A DNA stretch of 64,000 bases, from positions 20,803 through 84,802 of the forward strand of contig QKWP01000592.1 of NCBI GenBank assembly GCA_003550325.1, written 5' to 3'. The position numbers and the translations under genes were made by a program. A model generated the notes under the pieces. That model was not told the DNA's origin. It was given only the letters and a program-made list of their open reading frames with translations, and searched no databases. Shown here piece by piece: positions 12,127 to 21,906 of this stretch (position 1 is the first letter of the stretch; each line of letters opens with the position of its first letter). Source of the stretch: Gigaspora rosea. Lineage: Eukaryota > Glomeromycota > Glomeromycetes > Diversisporales > Gigasporaceae.

Positions 12127-12143
12127 AAATTGGGTGTAATGTT

Positions 12144-12474
12144 ACACAAACTAGAAAATTAAAAACATTATTCGTTTTGACAAAAATTACTTATTTCTAA
12201 AGAAATCGCATACTAAACAATCTTCTATGCATTAATAAAAAGTTTTCTTTGAGCGATTTTACTATATAGCTCTGACCCTAATACTATCTCTAACCTAATA
12301 AGAAAAAATTGGGTGACAAATAGGTATATCTATAACCTATACCACCCTAATATGAAAAAGGGCAATATTAGCGCTTACCCTAACCCTAACTATTAAGAGG
12401 GATTACTTATAAAAGATTCATAAATTATTAGTAAAACAAATTCACAATACAAGCAATAGCTAATAGCAAAGTTA
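12144..12474. other. Older repeat segment with CCCTAA units
   Basis: This continues the repeat interrupted by the SINE1 relative: AAATTACTTATTTCTAAAG near 12190, a TTTTACTATATAGCTCTGAC segment near 12260 and CCCTAACCCTAAC near 12377. The same order of segments recurs near 16480-16670. No gene. Confidence 0.5.
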
Positions 12475-13118
12475 TCCCTTAGATTGTAACACAGGCAAAT
12501 TTGCCTGCGTATTTTAAAATTTTTAATAAAATTTTAAATATTGATTTTAGCCATATCTTTTCTAAGTAAAAAATATTCTTTAAGTTTTGTTTTAGTAACT
12601 TTGTTATAAAATTTTTTTAAAATCATTAGAAAACTTTAATATAATAAATGTTTAAAGTTCTTGTATTGGCATTTTTACTATTAAAATTTTTCTTTAGATT
12701 TTTTTAAATTTTATATGTTCCCGTCTATAAAAAAAATCTTTACTTCTAATACAAGTCTTAATTTTTACAAGTAAATCATTAAAGTTGCAATAATGAAAGT
12801 TGTCATCCTTTATATAAACTACAATATTGTCTTAAGAACTATAGTTCTAAAACTAAAACTAAATAAGATCGCAGAAAAATTGTAATAAAATTTTTTTAAA
12901 AAATTTTTTCTTAAAATTATCTATTTTCAGCTTATATGTAACTATAATTTATTTTCTTATAATATAAAAACTAATTTTGCAAAAAAGTAATCCTTATTTT
13001 CAAATATAATTGTACAAAGTTTTATTTAATTATTTTAGTATTTTAAAAAAGTAAATCAGAGCTAAAAAAGTGCAAAAACGCAGGCAAATTTGCCTGTGTT
13101 CTACTACAATCTAAGGGA
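12475..13118. mobile_element. MITE with TA target duplication and AGGCAAATTTGCCT palindromes
   Basis: The inverted termini read TCCCTTAGATTGTA followed by ACACAGGCAAATTTGCC, near-identical on both sides apart from a 3-4-bp indel. Both ends abut TA (12473-12474 and 13119-13120). Each terminus contains the perfect 14-bp palindrome AGGCAAATTTGCCT. The interior is AT-rich without a reading frame. The TA target points to the Tc1/mariner/pogo group; no transposase with these ends is in the window. Confidence 0.7.
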
Positions 13119-13190
13119 TAGTATAAATATCAGCAGTTAGCCAAGCTCAACAATACAACATATTAATTGATTATGATCACACATGTAAAA

Positions 13191-15433
13191 CTATTCAATT
13201 TCTTTACAAGTTTTAGCATAATGACCTATTTGACCACATTTACTGCATTTATGACCTATTTTATCTTTATTAAGATTGTTATTATCTACATTAAGTTGTG
13301 TATTATTTCTCAATAGATGCTTTTTCTGAGGCTCAACTGCAGATTCAAGTCTTTTTGGAGGATGCTCTTTATGTTTTGTAATAGAAGGATTAATAACATC
13401 AATATCATTTTTATCTTGTTGCTCATCATTTAATCTGTCTTGTATTTTATGAATAAAATTTTTCAAAACACTTGATAATTCTTTAGAAACATTAGCTTTA
13501 ATCACAATATCAACTACTTTCTTGGATAATCCAAATAATTCAGCATAAATCATTTTGGTTTAGCTTTTTTGATCTAGCGTTAGAATCATAAATTGGATCG
13601 AATTGTAGTAAGCTGATTAAATGTTAAACCCGAATTAACTCTAGATTCTTGAGGTTGATTTTGAATAGGCACAGAAATAGGAATTGCTGGCATTTGAAGA
13701 AGATCATTTGGTGTAATATTAGGTTCTAAATACCATAAAGATTTATATGAAATGTTGTCATTGCTGAATATGTACCAACTCGAAAAAAATGACAGCAAAT
13801 TAAGCCTTTATTTATTAAAAGAAGGCATGTACATAAATGTGTACCATCTTTAAAGATTATTATATAATATCTATGTCCTGTAGTTCCAGTAGCATGAACA
13901 TGCCAAACTTGAATAATCATTGCTTCAGCGCTAATTCAATCAAAGATGTGAATAAAATTTGTCTTATGTCAATCCTGTTCTCTAACCCAAAGCCCAATTT
14001 CTTCATTATTAATGTCTTCCTATAAAAAGAATAATATACAAGATAGTATTAAATCTATTTATTAGTTATAAATTCTTACCTCAATTAAACTATGCCATTT
14101 ATTAACTTGTACAACATCATAGCAGACGCTTGCATTCATTTGATCCCTTTGTTTACCAAGCATAATGGGAGTAAGAAAATTTTTTAATATATCGCAATTT
14201 GACCAAAAAAACAGGTATGTAGCATTGGTAAACCAGCTATTTCAAATTTTATTAAATGTTTTTTCTGATTTTCTTGATCTTTAAGATTAATTAATGAATT
14301 ATATAGTGAGGTTGCACAATCAACCTTTTTGTGTATATGCATATCAATGGACTCGACTCTTTGTATGCTTTGAATCCCTCCAGTAAATTGTTTGTAAATC
14401 CAAGAAACTGCCCATGACTCTTTAGTACTATAAAAGCGTATCAGTTAAATACTTTGTATTCATTCAATAGTTTTGCCCAACGAGTTTCAAATAGACTTAT
14501 ATATAAACTATTATTACAGGTATAAAAATCAGAATGAAATGGTTCAAATTGAGAACCTAATTTTCCTCTTAATTTTTTTTTAAGGTTCATATCTATGTGA
14601 AATATGTATAACATATGACTGGTGGTAGGATATACAAACTTAATTGCACTTATTATAGCAGGATCACTATCAGTAAAAATTACTGTAGGTATAACACCTG
14701 TCTCCTCACTTATAAGTATCCAATGTCTCATCCTCAATAATACAATATGCTACGATTTTTGCTTTAAAATTGGGTTATCAGTTATAGTAACAATAAAAAG
14801 TATCATCTGCAATCGGTTCGTATTTGTAGTTGCAGAGATAGCCATAATAAAGAATTTAGTTTTCTTGATACTGTCTCAATACATGGTGCAACTACCTATA
14901 AAGGATTTTCCTTCTTCTACTTTAATAACGTTTGAAGTATTAACGAGGCATCCAAGTCACCAGAGTTATGATTTCATCGAAAATTATACATAGCATTGTA
15001 TAAATCCTGTTTATTTAATGGATAGTTAGGATAATCATGTCGAAGTAAAGGATAAATTGACACTGAGTCCATTCTGCCCTGAATTACATACTTTTCAATG
15101 TCTGATAACATATCAGGAGTCAACTTGCGATATAATGTAGCAATCTTACTAACCATAGAGATAAGTGGATGATTGGAAAAAGAATTGGTCTTTACTCTCG
15201 CTATTGTCTTTGGATATGTAACACATAATTTCCAAGGACATTTAGTTCTTTGAGACTTAGCATTACGACGCTTAGTAGATTCAACTATCACATTTGAACT
15301 GTGAGTGCTGGCTTTGGTACACACATAGGTTGCCCTTCGAATTATGTCTTTATCATCTGCTTCACTTGTTCTAATTTTATAGTCAAACCCTTCTTGCAGT
15401 GCAAAACGATTAAGCCAAGCTTTGAAAGAGTCC
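13191..15433 (-). pseudogene. Decayed MULE (FAR1/SWIM-type) transposase
   Basis: Read on the minus strand the parts appear in the normal order for a Mutator-like transposase. A FAR1-like N-terminal zinc region with CPWKLC lies in 15433-14974. The MULE catalytic core with VIFTDSDPAIISAIKFVYP and MLYIFHIDMN lies in 14737-14441. A helical stretch (RVESIDMHIHKKVD) follows around 14340, then a SWIM zinc finger (HLCTCLLLINKGLICCHFF) at about 13840-13780. The C-terminal zinc knuckle CSKCGQIGHYAKTC is near 13210. Frameshifts and stops separate the parts. A canonical 60-bp intron (14020-14079) sits in phase 0 between two coding pieces. A stop lies just upstream of 15433; a further upstream exon is possible. 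Termini were not identified. The family call is firm; activity is unlikely. Confidence 0.8.
14020..14079 (-). other. Spliceosomal intron in the MULE transposase
   Basis: On the minus strand the upstream exon ends in ...CTTAATTGAG, followed by GTAAG and, 60 bp later, by TTTTTATAG and GAAGACATTAAT. Splicing would join a glutamate codon to the next codon in phase 0 and keep the protein similarity running. The intron contains an in-frame stop if unspliced. It is the clearest intron in the window. Confidence 0.65.
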
Positions 15434-15849
15434 TAGTATGAAAATAAAATACCAACTACCAATTCCAAATGCAATTCATCAAAATTCATCATTTGTTCCA
15501 TCATTATCTGATTTGTCTTCATTTACTGAGTTGTATATATACAGAATTTGGATATATCATGGTAATCATCTTCTGAGGGTACAGAATTGTTGTATGAATC
15601 AGTATAATCAAGAGGAATACATCGGGAATATTAAAAAATTAATGCAGATCTGCAACCCTGCTGGTGATTGTTGAAGAAATTTTTTTTAATTTTCTGTGCA
15701 GATAATTTTCTGCACAGGTTTTTAACAATTCAATCATCTGTGCAGATTGTAAAAAAATGACCAAAAAGCAAATAATAATAAATTACTATATGCTCGCCTA
15801 AATATTAAATACTTGCTAAATTTTTATATATTAAAAGAAGAATAAATGC
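15434..15849. other. Region upstream of the MULE transposase
   Basis: A minus-strand stretch of about 150 bp with moderate coding character (15680-15480) could be a 5' exon or leader of the transposase: it contains a possible donor GTATTTTATT, and a possible acceptor CATACTAG lies just before the coding similarity begins. I cannot choose a start codon. The rest is AT-rich. Confidence 0.35.
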
Positions 15850-16370
15850 ATATCTCGCACCCTGCGATGTGCTTATATATCGCACCCTAATTTGATTGGC
15901 TAAATTGTAGATCGTTATTTTTAAAAAAATAAACAAATTATTGTGAAAATTTTTAGGTTAGGGTTAGTATAGAAGGTTTACTAGGACATTCTTAAATTTC
16001 TTTGCGCCTATATGCAAAATTTTGTGCTGAACAAGTTTACTTAGTCGAAGTAAAAAGGTTATCTTAATAAAAATTTAAAGATATTCGCAATTTTTCATTT
16101 TTTTAACTTGTTTTTTGATGATTTCTCTAAATTTTATTAAGACAATCTTTCCAGTTCGACTAAGTAAACTTGTTCAGCACTAAATTTTGCATATAGGCGC
16201 AAAAAATTTTAAGACTTTTCTTAAAATTTCATAGACTAATTATTAATATAAAGAATTTTAAAAAAAATTGTTATTTTTAAAAAAAAAAATGATCTGCAAA
16301 TTTAGCCAATCAAATTAGGGTGCGATATACAAGCACATCACATGGGTGCGAAGCATATTAAACTTCTTAA
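15850..16370. mobile_element. Palindromic MITE with an inner GCTGAACAAGTTTACTTAG palindrome
   Basis: The outer arms are mirror copies: TATATCGCACCCTAATTTGA near 15877 and its complement near 16310; GTGCTTATATATCGCACCC on the left matches GGGTGCGATATACAAGCAC on the right. Inside, a second palindrome has arms GCGCCTATATGCAAAATTT and GCTGAACAAGTTTACTTAG at about 16008-16045, mirrored at 16157-16202. The inner motif is the hallmark of the palindromic repeats at 33950-34341, 35669-35970 and 47705-48361. No clear target duplication and no coding capacity. Confidence 0.6.
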
Positions 16371-17399
16371 AAGAATACATTTGAATTTTCATATATTTTT
16401 ATTAATAAAATAATTTTGAGAATTTCTATTTGTACCCAGTGGGTATATACCCACCCCACAGCAAACCAATTAGATTTTAGGATCTTGTGTAATGTAACAC
16501 GATCCAAAATTGCAAAACAAACATTCATTTTATTATAAATTGCTTATTGCTCAAAATTTGCATAAAAAACCACCTTTTATGCTCTAACAAAAAGATTTCT
16601 TTAAGCGATTTTACTATATAATTGCCAAACTCTACCCTAATCTTGGTGTTTACCCTAACCCTAAACTAACAAATACAAAAATTTAATTCTATAACATAGT
16701 TAAATATTGTTATTTTTGTAACTAGGTATTTGACCCTATGAATAAAAATTTTGTAGTTTGTGTAACTGAGTAGCAAACCCTGAGGGTAAATTTAGTTTTT
16801 TTCAATAATTTATTACAAATACTTGATATTGGTCAATTATAAATTTCAAAAAATAATAAAAAATAATATATTTTTATATTAATAAAAAAAAACTACAAAA
16901 TAGATTACGAAAGATATTACAAAAATGACCACACAAACAACATAAAATACCATAAAGACACTATAAAACGTCATAGAAGCACTGTAGAGACATCATTCTT
17001 TTATCTAAACATCTAATATAATCTAACCCCTCTAACTTTTCTATTCACTAAATCCCAACAATGTATGAACAAAACACACCAAACTCAGCATTACAAACAC
17101 GGCACCAATGACAAACATATCCAGTAATGCACCAAAAAAGAAGACATGATATGATGGTCACCTATTCTGAACCTGAAAAGAATTAGTACTATATGAATAC
17201 AACGTTGAAAAAGAAACTGATACTTCGCTATACAAAAGAAAAACTTGAATGGCCAAATAATGTGCTAGCAATAAAAATGGGTTTAAACTAAAATACACCA
17301 ACGACAGTAACACACCTGCAACAAAAGAACATGAAATGGACTAACAAAAGCTCCAAGTAACGCCTTAAAAAGGATCCAGTTTATTACTGGTTTGGTAAG
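16371..17399. other. AT-rich non-coding DNA
   Basis: 16405-16700 is a diverged copy of the repeat seen at 11800-12390 (TTTTGAGAATTTCTATTTGT, CCAATTAGATTTTAGGATC, then CCCTAACCCTAAAC). 16840-17390 is A/C-rich low-complexity sequence without a supportable frame. LINE similarity begins at about 17400. Confidence 0.5.
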
Positions 17400-17781
17400 T
17401 GTTAATTGCACCAGGGATGATGCCATAGTTTGTTTTTTTTCAGGAATTCTACAATGCTTTTAACTTGAAAGTCATTTCTCTTTTCCCCTCTCAATAGGAC
17501 CGACACCATATTCTAAGGCCAGTTTGAGGGAGCTGAGATCGACCCTTTGACCTTTTCCATGCTAGTAAATAAGGCTTCCATTTAGAAGGCCACGCTTTGG
17601 TCCGTATTGGTTTTATGGTTAAAGCTTGTAAAACTGAGATATTTCTCTTGGATCTCAAGACTGAACTAATTATTTTATGTTGTCTGTTAATAGTTTTAAC
17701 CAAACTGATAGCATTCAAGCCTCAAGCATGTTACCAATAATCGGAGCCTAAAGGCCACCTTGATCATATAATTGTTGGTAT
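17400..17781 (-). pseudogene. LINE F, ORF2 C-terminal piece
   Basis: Read on the minus strand from 17781 this continues the sequence of 18841-18726. It has GGL-stop-APIIGNMLEA, then NAISLVKTINRQHKIISSVL and KAWPSKWKPYLLAW, all matching the post-RT region of ORF2 in the other LINE copies. Stops at several positions and a break near 17400 show it is dead. The reading frame joins that of 18841-18726 exactly when the hAT element 17782-18725 and one copy of its 8-bp duplication are removed. Confidence 0.8.
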
Positions 17782-18725
17782 TAGGGTTCCGCAATTTGAT
17801 TTGATTTTCAAATATTTGAATCAAATATTTGATCAAATTCAAATTCAAATTTGACTATATTTGATTTGATCAAATTCAAATATAGCCAAATTTGATTTGA
17901 TTTGACAAATATTTGATTTGATTTGAATATTACTATTAGCCCTAAAAAGTCTTTAAGAACCATCGGTTCCCTCAAGCAACACAGATCAAAACCATTCTCA
18001 ATTCAAATGAATCAAATCCAAATGGAGTCTTAACAAGAAGAAGGACACTTTTTGGCGCCTTATGCACAGGGCCTTACCTCTAGAGTACCGATTAGTGCAC
18101 ATCGATCCCAATGGCATTGGGGACTGCCCTAATTGCTCTTACCATACACAAATCATCGAACATTTTGCTTTAAAGTGTCCTCTAAGCAAAGTTGTCTGAG
18201 AAACTGCCTACAAAGTCCTGAAGACATCGGAAGAGGACTCAATTCCTCGAACATTGGATGATATCTTCAAAGCTACCAATATTAAAGAAAACAAGAAGCG
18301 CAAAACTGCTATCTGGTTACACATTATCTGCATCTACGAGATCTGGTGCTGGTATACGCAAGCCAAATGGGGTGATAATGTTATCTCTCAAACGGCAATT
18401 GCTAATATAATTAGGATCAAGTTAAAATTTGAAATTAACCTTTTATATAGAATCCTTGGCCGTAAAGGCTGCAAAAAGTCGGGTAGCAGCAAAAACGTTC
18501 TTGACTTCATAGAACTTTCTGTATAATTTTGTAAATTAATATGTATATAAATAAAGTACGTTTAGATGCGTTTTGAAAAAAAAAATATTACTATTAAAAA
18601 TTCAAATTCAAATCAAATTCAAATTCAAATATTTGAATCAAATCAAATTCAAATCAGGATCAATTTGATTTGATCAAATTCAAATTGACCCAATATTTGA
18701 TTTGATTTGAATTTAAGGAACCCTA
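17782..18725. mobile_element. hAT-type MITE, TTTGATTTGA array, carrying a LINE insertion
   Basis: Termini are TAGGGTTCC and its complement GGAACCCTA; a perfect 8-bp duplication, gttggtat, lies at 17774-17781 and 18726-18733. The left body is made of TTTGATTTGA/ATCAAATTC repeats and the right body of their complement, so the element is a long strand-symmetric palindrome. A 645-bp LINE fragment (17939-18583) splits it; without that the MITE is about 0.29 kb. It is inserted in LINE F, whose frame is restored across it. Confidence 0.9.
17939..18583 (+). mobile_element. LINE K: 5'-truncated LINE with zf-RVT and poly(A)
   Basis: Plus-strand similarity begins at the C-terminal ORF2 region: ALPLEYRLVHID, then the zinc finger CPNCSYHTQIIEHFALKC (C-x2-C-x8-H-x4-C, zf-RVT type), then IWLHIICIYEIWCWYTQAKW. 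One in-frame stop (TGA near 18198) lies after LSKVV. The 3' end has AATAAAG at 18549-18556, a weak hairpin and an A-run ending at 18583. A perfect 13-bp duplication, aatattactatta, flanks it (17926-17938 and 18584-18596). This is a classic truncated LINE insertion, and the youngest of three nested layers here. Confidence 0.9.
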
Positions 18726-18841
18726 GTTGGTATGTTGAATATCTAGGAAGCATTTTTGAATTGTGCTTAATCCAGAGTGTTATTATTCTATTTATTTTTG
18801 CTATATGTTTTTTACTTGGTAGTAGAAGGTACACCATATAC
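18726..18841 (-). pseudogene. LINE F, ORF2 thumb-region piece
   Basis: The minus-strand translation runs MVYLLLPSKKHIAKINRIIT and then WIKHNSKMLPRYSTYQ, matching KVWYAAYILMPNRKQ...SKMLPKY of LINE I. It ends exactly at the duplication of the hAT element on the left. On the right it ends at the T-run that marks the 3' end of LINE C. It links 17400-17781 with 49328-51307 into one old LINE. Confidence 0.85.
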
Positions 18842-19619
18842 CTTTTTTTTTTTTTTTTGAAACCCTAGACGGATACACTAGGGGTGCTAAAAGGCGCTCT
18901 TTTATTAGAATCAATTTTAACAGGCTTTTCTAAATAGTAAGGTCCCCTACAAGATTTGTATGTACATTATGTATTTAACTAATCATCCACTAAGCGCATT
19001 GTTCTGGCAGCCTCGTAACCTTATAAACCTTTAATAATTTTATATAGTTTTCACTGTTTCTTCGAGCTATGGCGGAGCATATATACCATAAAATCTGAAC
19101 ACATGTACTCCTATGCGGTGTACCCCTTGCCAGTTTGAAGTGCTAGTTCGTGACTTATACCCGGGTATTAATATATCTTCTTATAGCATATCGTAATATA
19201 ACATATGCTAAGTTGTAAAAAACCAGTTTTTAATTAAATTATAAACACGATAAAACAAGAACTACTGATTTAACAATGCATTGAATATTGAAAGATCATA
19301 GTGTAGGGGATTTGTTCGCACATGTGATTATCAATGCATTTTTTATTAAATATATGACATGTATCAGAATCATTATAAAAGCAAGAAAAATTTTTATTAA
19401 AGCATAAAAGTTGGTTTGTTATGTAAATTTTTGACATTACCGGTATAAGCAATTTTTAAAAACAAACAAATTTTTTACATTATTGGTCAATTACCACATA
19501 TTTAGACAAAATCTTCATAAAGCACACATATTGCACTTGATAAAACGAACTTTACATAACAGTATTGTTCAAAAAAAACAAGAAATTTGATATTATTTCC
19601 AATCGTTATCAAACTCAGT

Positions 19620-21402
19620 TTCTTCATATCCTTACCGCTAATATCATTTGCATTTGATTCTTAGATATTCTCTTCATTCACATTTTCCAAATCTTCCTCC
19701 AAAGCTTCATAATAAACACCAAATCGTCTTCAGACCCATCCATTGCTACTGAAATACCACAACACTTGAATGCCTTTCTAATTATACAAGGATTAATATC
19801 ATCCCATGATTCTTCTACCCATTAAGCTAAAGTAGAATATGATGGGTTTCGGATACATCCAGCAGGTGTAAATTGATGAGGGTTGTTAATTATCCACTGG
19901 TTATAACGAGAGCGCACCTACTATTTAAAACTCTGTTAATATACTGTACTCTATGAATAACAAAAAAAATTTTAATACACTGTACATTTTCTTTAAAACA
20001 TTTGTTTATTCCAACATCAAGAGGTTGCAATTTACTAGTTAGTCCTCCTGGAATTACAGCGAGATGGGTATTATTTCTGCGAAATTCATGCTTAACGGGA
20101 TCTACAGTATGGCCTCTAAACGAATCCAAAATAAGAAGAGATTGGGGTTTCCCGATTCACTACACTTCACCACACGTTATTGATCCAATATATCATCTTT
20201 TCTTCATTGCACATCCTTTTGCGTTCACATGAATAATGACACCTTCTGGAAAATGTTTATGGGGAATGTTCTTTAATTTAAAAATGCATACTGGTGGAAG
20301 CCTTCTTCTATCTGCAAGACATCCCAAAATTACAGTAAACGAGGTTCTCTCATGCCCAGTTGTTCGAATGTCTACCCCACGTTTATCAAGAGTTACTTGG
20401 TATGGGGGATATCTAAAGCGGGGGCAAATCATATTTTTAATAATTTCTTGATTAACTTTAGGGTTAGGGTAATCTTATATTAGGGTTAGGTTGGGTTTTA
20501 GATAATTATATATAGGCTAAATTGCCTTCCCGACATTTTTACTTAACCTATTTGAGGTAGGTTTAGACTGTCGTTTTTTGTGTTTATTGTTTTGCTTTGC
20601 CAGCGATCATCAAAATTATGTAATTTGATTGGCTGTGATCACATGAATTTGCCCCCGCCCCTGGGTATGGCAGGTCAAATGACAAAGGCGTTTCGTTTCG
20701 TCCATGTTTCCAATATGACAGATATCATAATTGTATTGGTGACATTTGAACAAAACTAAACTCAGAAACTCGTTTTGTAGATCAATAAGGTCTTCAGGGA
20801 GATGCTGCGAAACTATTGTGCATTGGTGATTTGATAACTCAACCATTAAAAAACCTAAAATCACCAATATTAGGATATGCTTCCTTTATTTCATTAATTC
20901 GAACCAATTGTTTAGCCTTTGTAACAACCATTTTTCATGTAACAGCTATCTGCTTATTCCAAAGAGTTTCAATCTACTCAAGCAGCCTTTCTTCTAAAAG
21001 TGAGTACTGGGCTGGTCAGCCATGATTAAGGGTTAAAAGGTAAGATGCAGAATTTAGAAGTTCTTGTTTTTTGCTTTGCCAGTCACGAACTTGTTTAGGC
21101 TCAATATCAAAACACTTTGCAGTTGCTCTATTATTTTGAGCACATTTGGAATAATAAATCACCATAAGTTTTTCATGAACACTCCAGCTACGCCTAACTT
21201 TTTTACTAACAGTACAAGATTTTTTTGTAATATTTCTTTTTCATGGAGACTTTTTTTTTTAACACGTTTTGGATAATTCGTGATTTAGGTTTTTATTTAA
21301 GGAGAATGTTGCACAATTTGTACAGAAGCAACGACAAATTTAAAGGAATAAAATTCATTATTTAAATTATTAAGAATATTTTCTATTAATTCGGGCATTT
21401 CA
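19620..21402 (-). pseudogene. pogo1 transposase (HTH + DDE_1), decayed
   Basis: Reading on the minus strand from about 21402 (MPELIENILNN) there is a helix-turn-helix region (SWSVHEKLMVIYYSKCAQNN, FDIEPKQVRDWQ) and a CENP-B-like region (LLEERLLEWIETL). Then come the DDE_1 blocks: IGNMDET near 20705 (first D), then DKRGVDIRTTGHERTSFTVI at 20390-20330, DSFRGHTVDPVKHEF near 20125 and IPGGLTSKLQPLDVGINK near 20030 (third D). A C-terminal block with DGSEDD appears near 19735. Several stops and frameshifts are present, and a MITE interrupts the blocks between the first D and TTGHE. The family assignment is firm. Confidence 0.82.
20406..20663. mobile_element. hAT-like MITE inside the pogo1 transposase
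   Basis: Inverted termini contain GGGGGCAAATCAT (left) and, read inward from the right, CAGGGGCGGGGGCAAATTCA. A 7-bp duplication, ggtatgg, flanks it at 20399-20405 and 20664-20670. Removing it and one duplication copy rejoins the transposase codons as DLPYQVTLDKRG in one frame. The interior carries TTAGGGTTAGGG near 20459 and TTTGATTGGC near 20621. The left terminus has about 8 extra bases, so exact superfamily membership is less certain. Confidence 0.7.
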
Positions 21403-21906
21403 CCCATAAATATTTTGATGCCATGTGAAAGGATTTAAAGGGGTTTAAGAATTTAGAGGGAAAAAAAGCCAACCAAATTGCTGAGCCATTAGGGTAGCCC
21501 TAAAGCTACCCTAGAGCCGTTGTCCTGCTCAAAGCAATAAAGTGCACTTTCAAACAAACATACGGTATATTATGGTAAAATTCAAAGAAAAAAAAAACGG
21601 GTTAAAAAAAAATTTTTTTTTTTTAGACAAAATGCTTAAATATGCAAGAATCTGACTAATGCATACATCAGAATGACGTTGGGCTTTCAACAAATAATAT
21701 TACTAATTAGGCTGAATCTGGTAGATAATCAAGAAAACCCGATGTCGCATTTTCTTTTGGCAGTATATATGAATATAGAAGTTCAATCAACTAGCAACCT
21801 CAACTTACGTACCCCTATCAATATGGTATACCCCCATATAGAGGTACCCGGGTACTAAATTAAGCAATAAAAATACCTGGTGTACATGTGTCCAGATTTT
21901 ACGGTA

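Larger units (their letters stand above)
19086..21904 (-). mobile_element. pogo/Tigger-type DNA transposon (pogo1)
   Basis: Terminal inverted repeats CCATAAAATCTGAACACATG (left) and CCGTAAAATCTGGACACATG (right, read inward) abut TA on both sides (19084-19085 and 21905-21906). A decayed DDE transposase of the CENP-B-related family lies inside on the minus strand. Removing the element and one TA joins LINE C 3' UTR sequence: the flanks AAAACACAAAATA and TATGCTCCGCCATAG align with AAAACATGAAGTAGACGTGC and TCCGCC of LINE E. Length 2.8 kb including a 258-bp insertion at 20406-20663. Confidence 0.88.
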
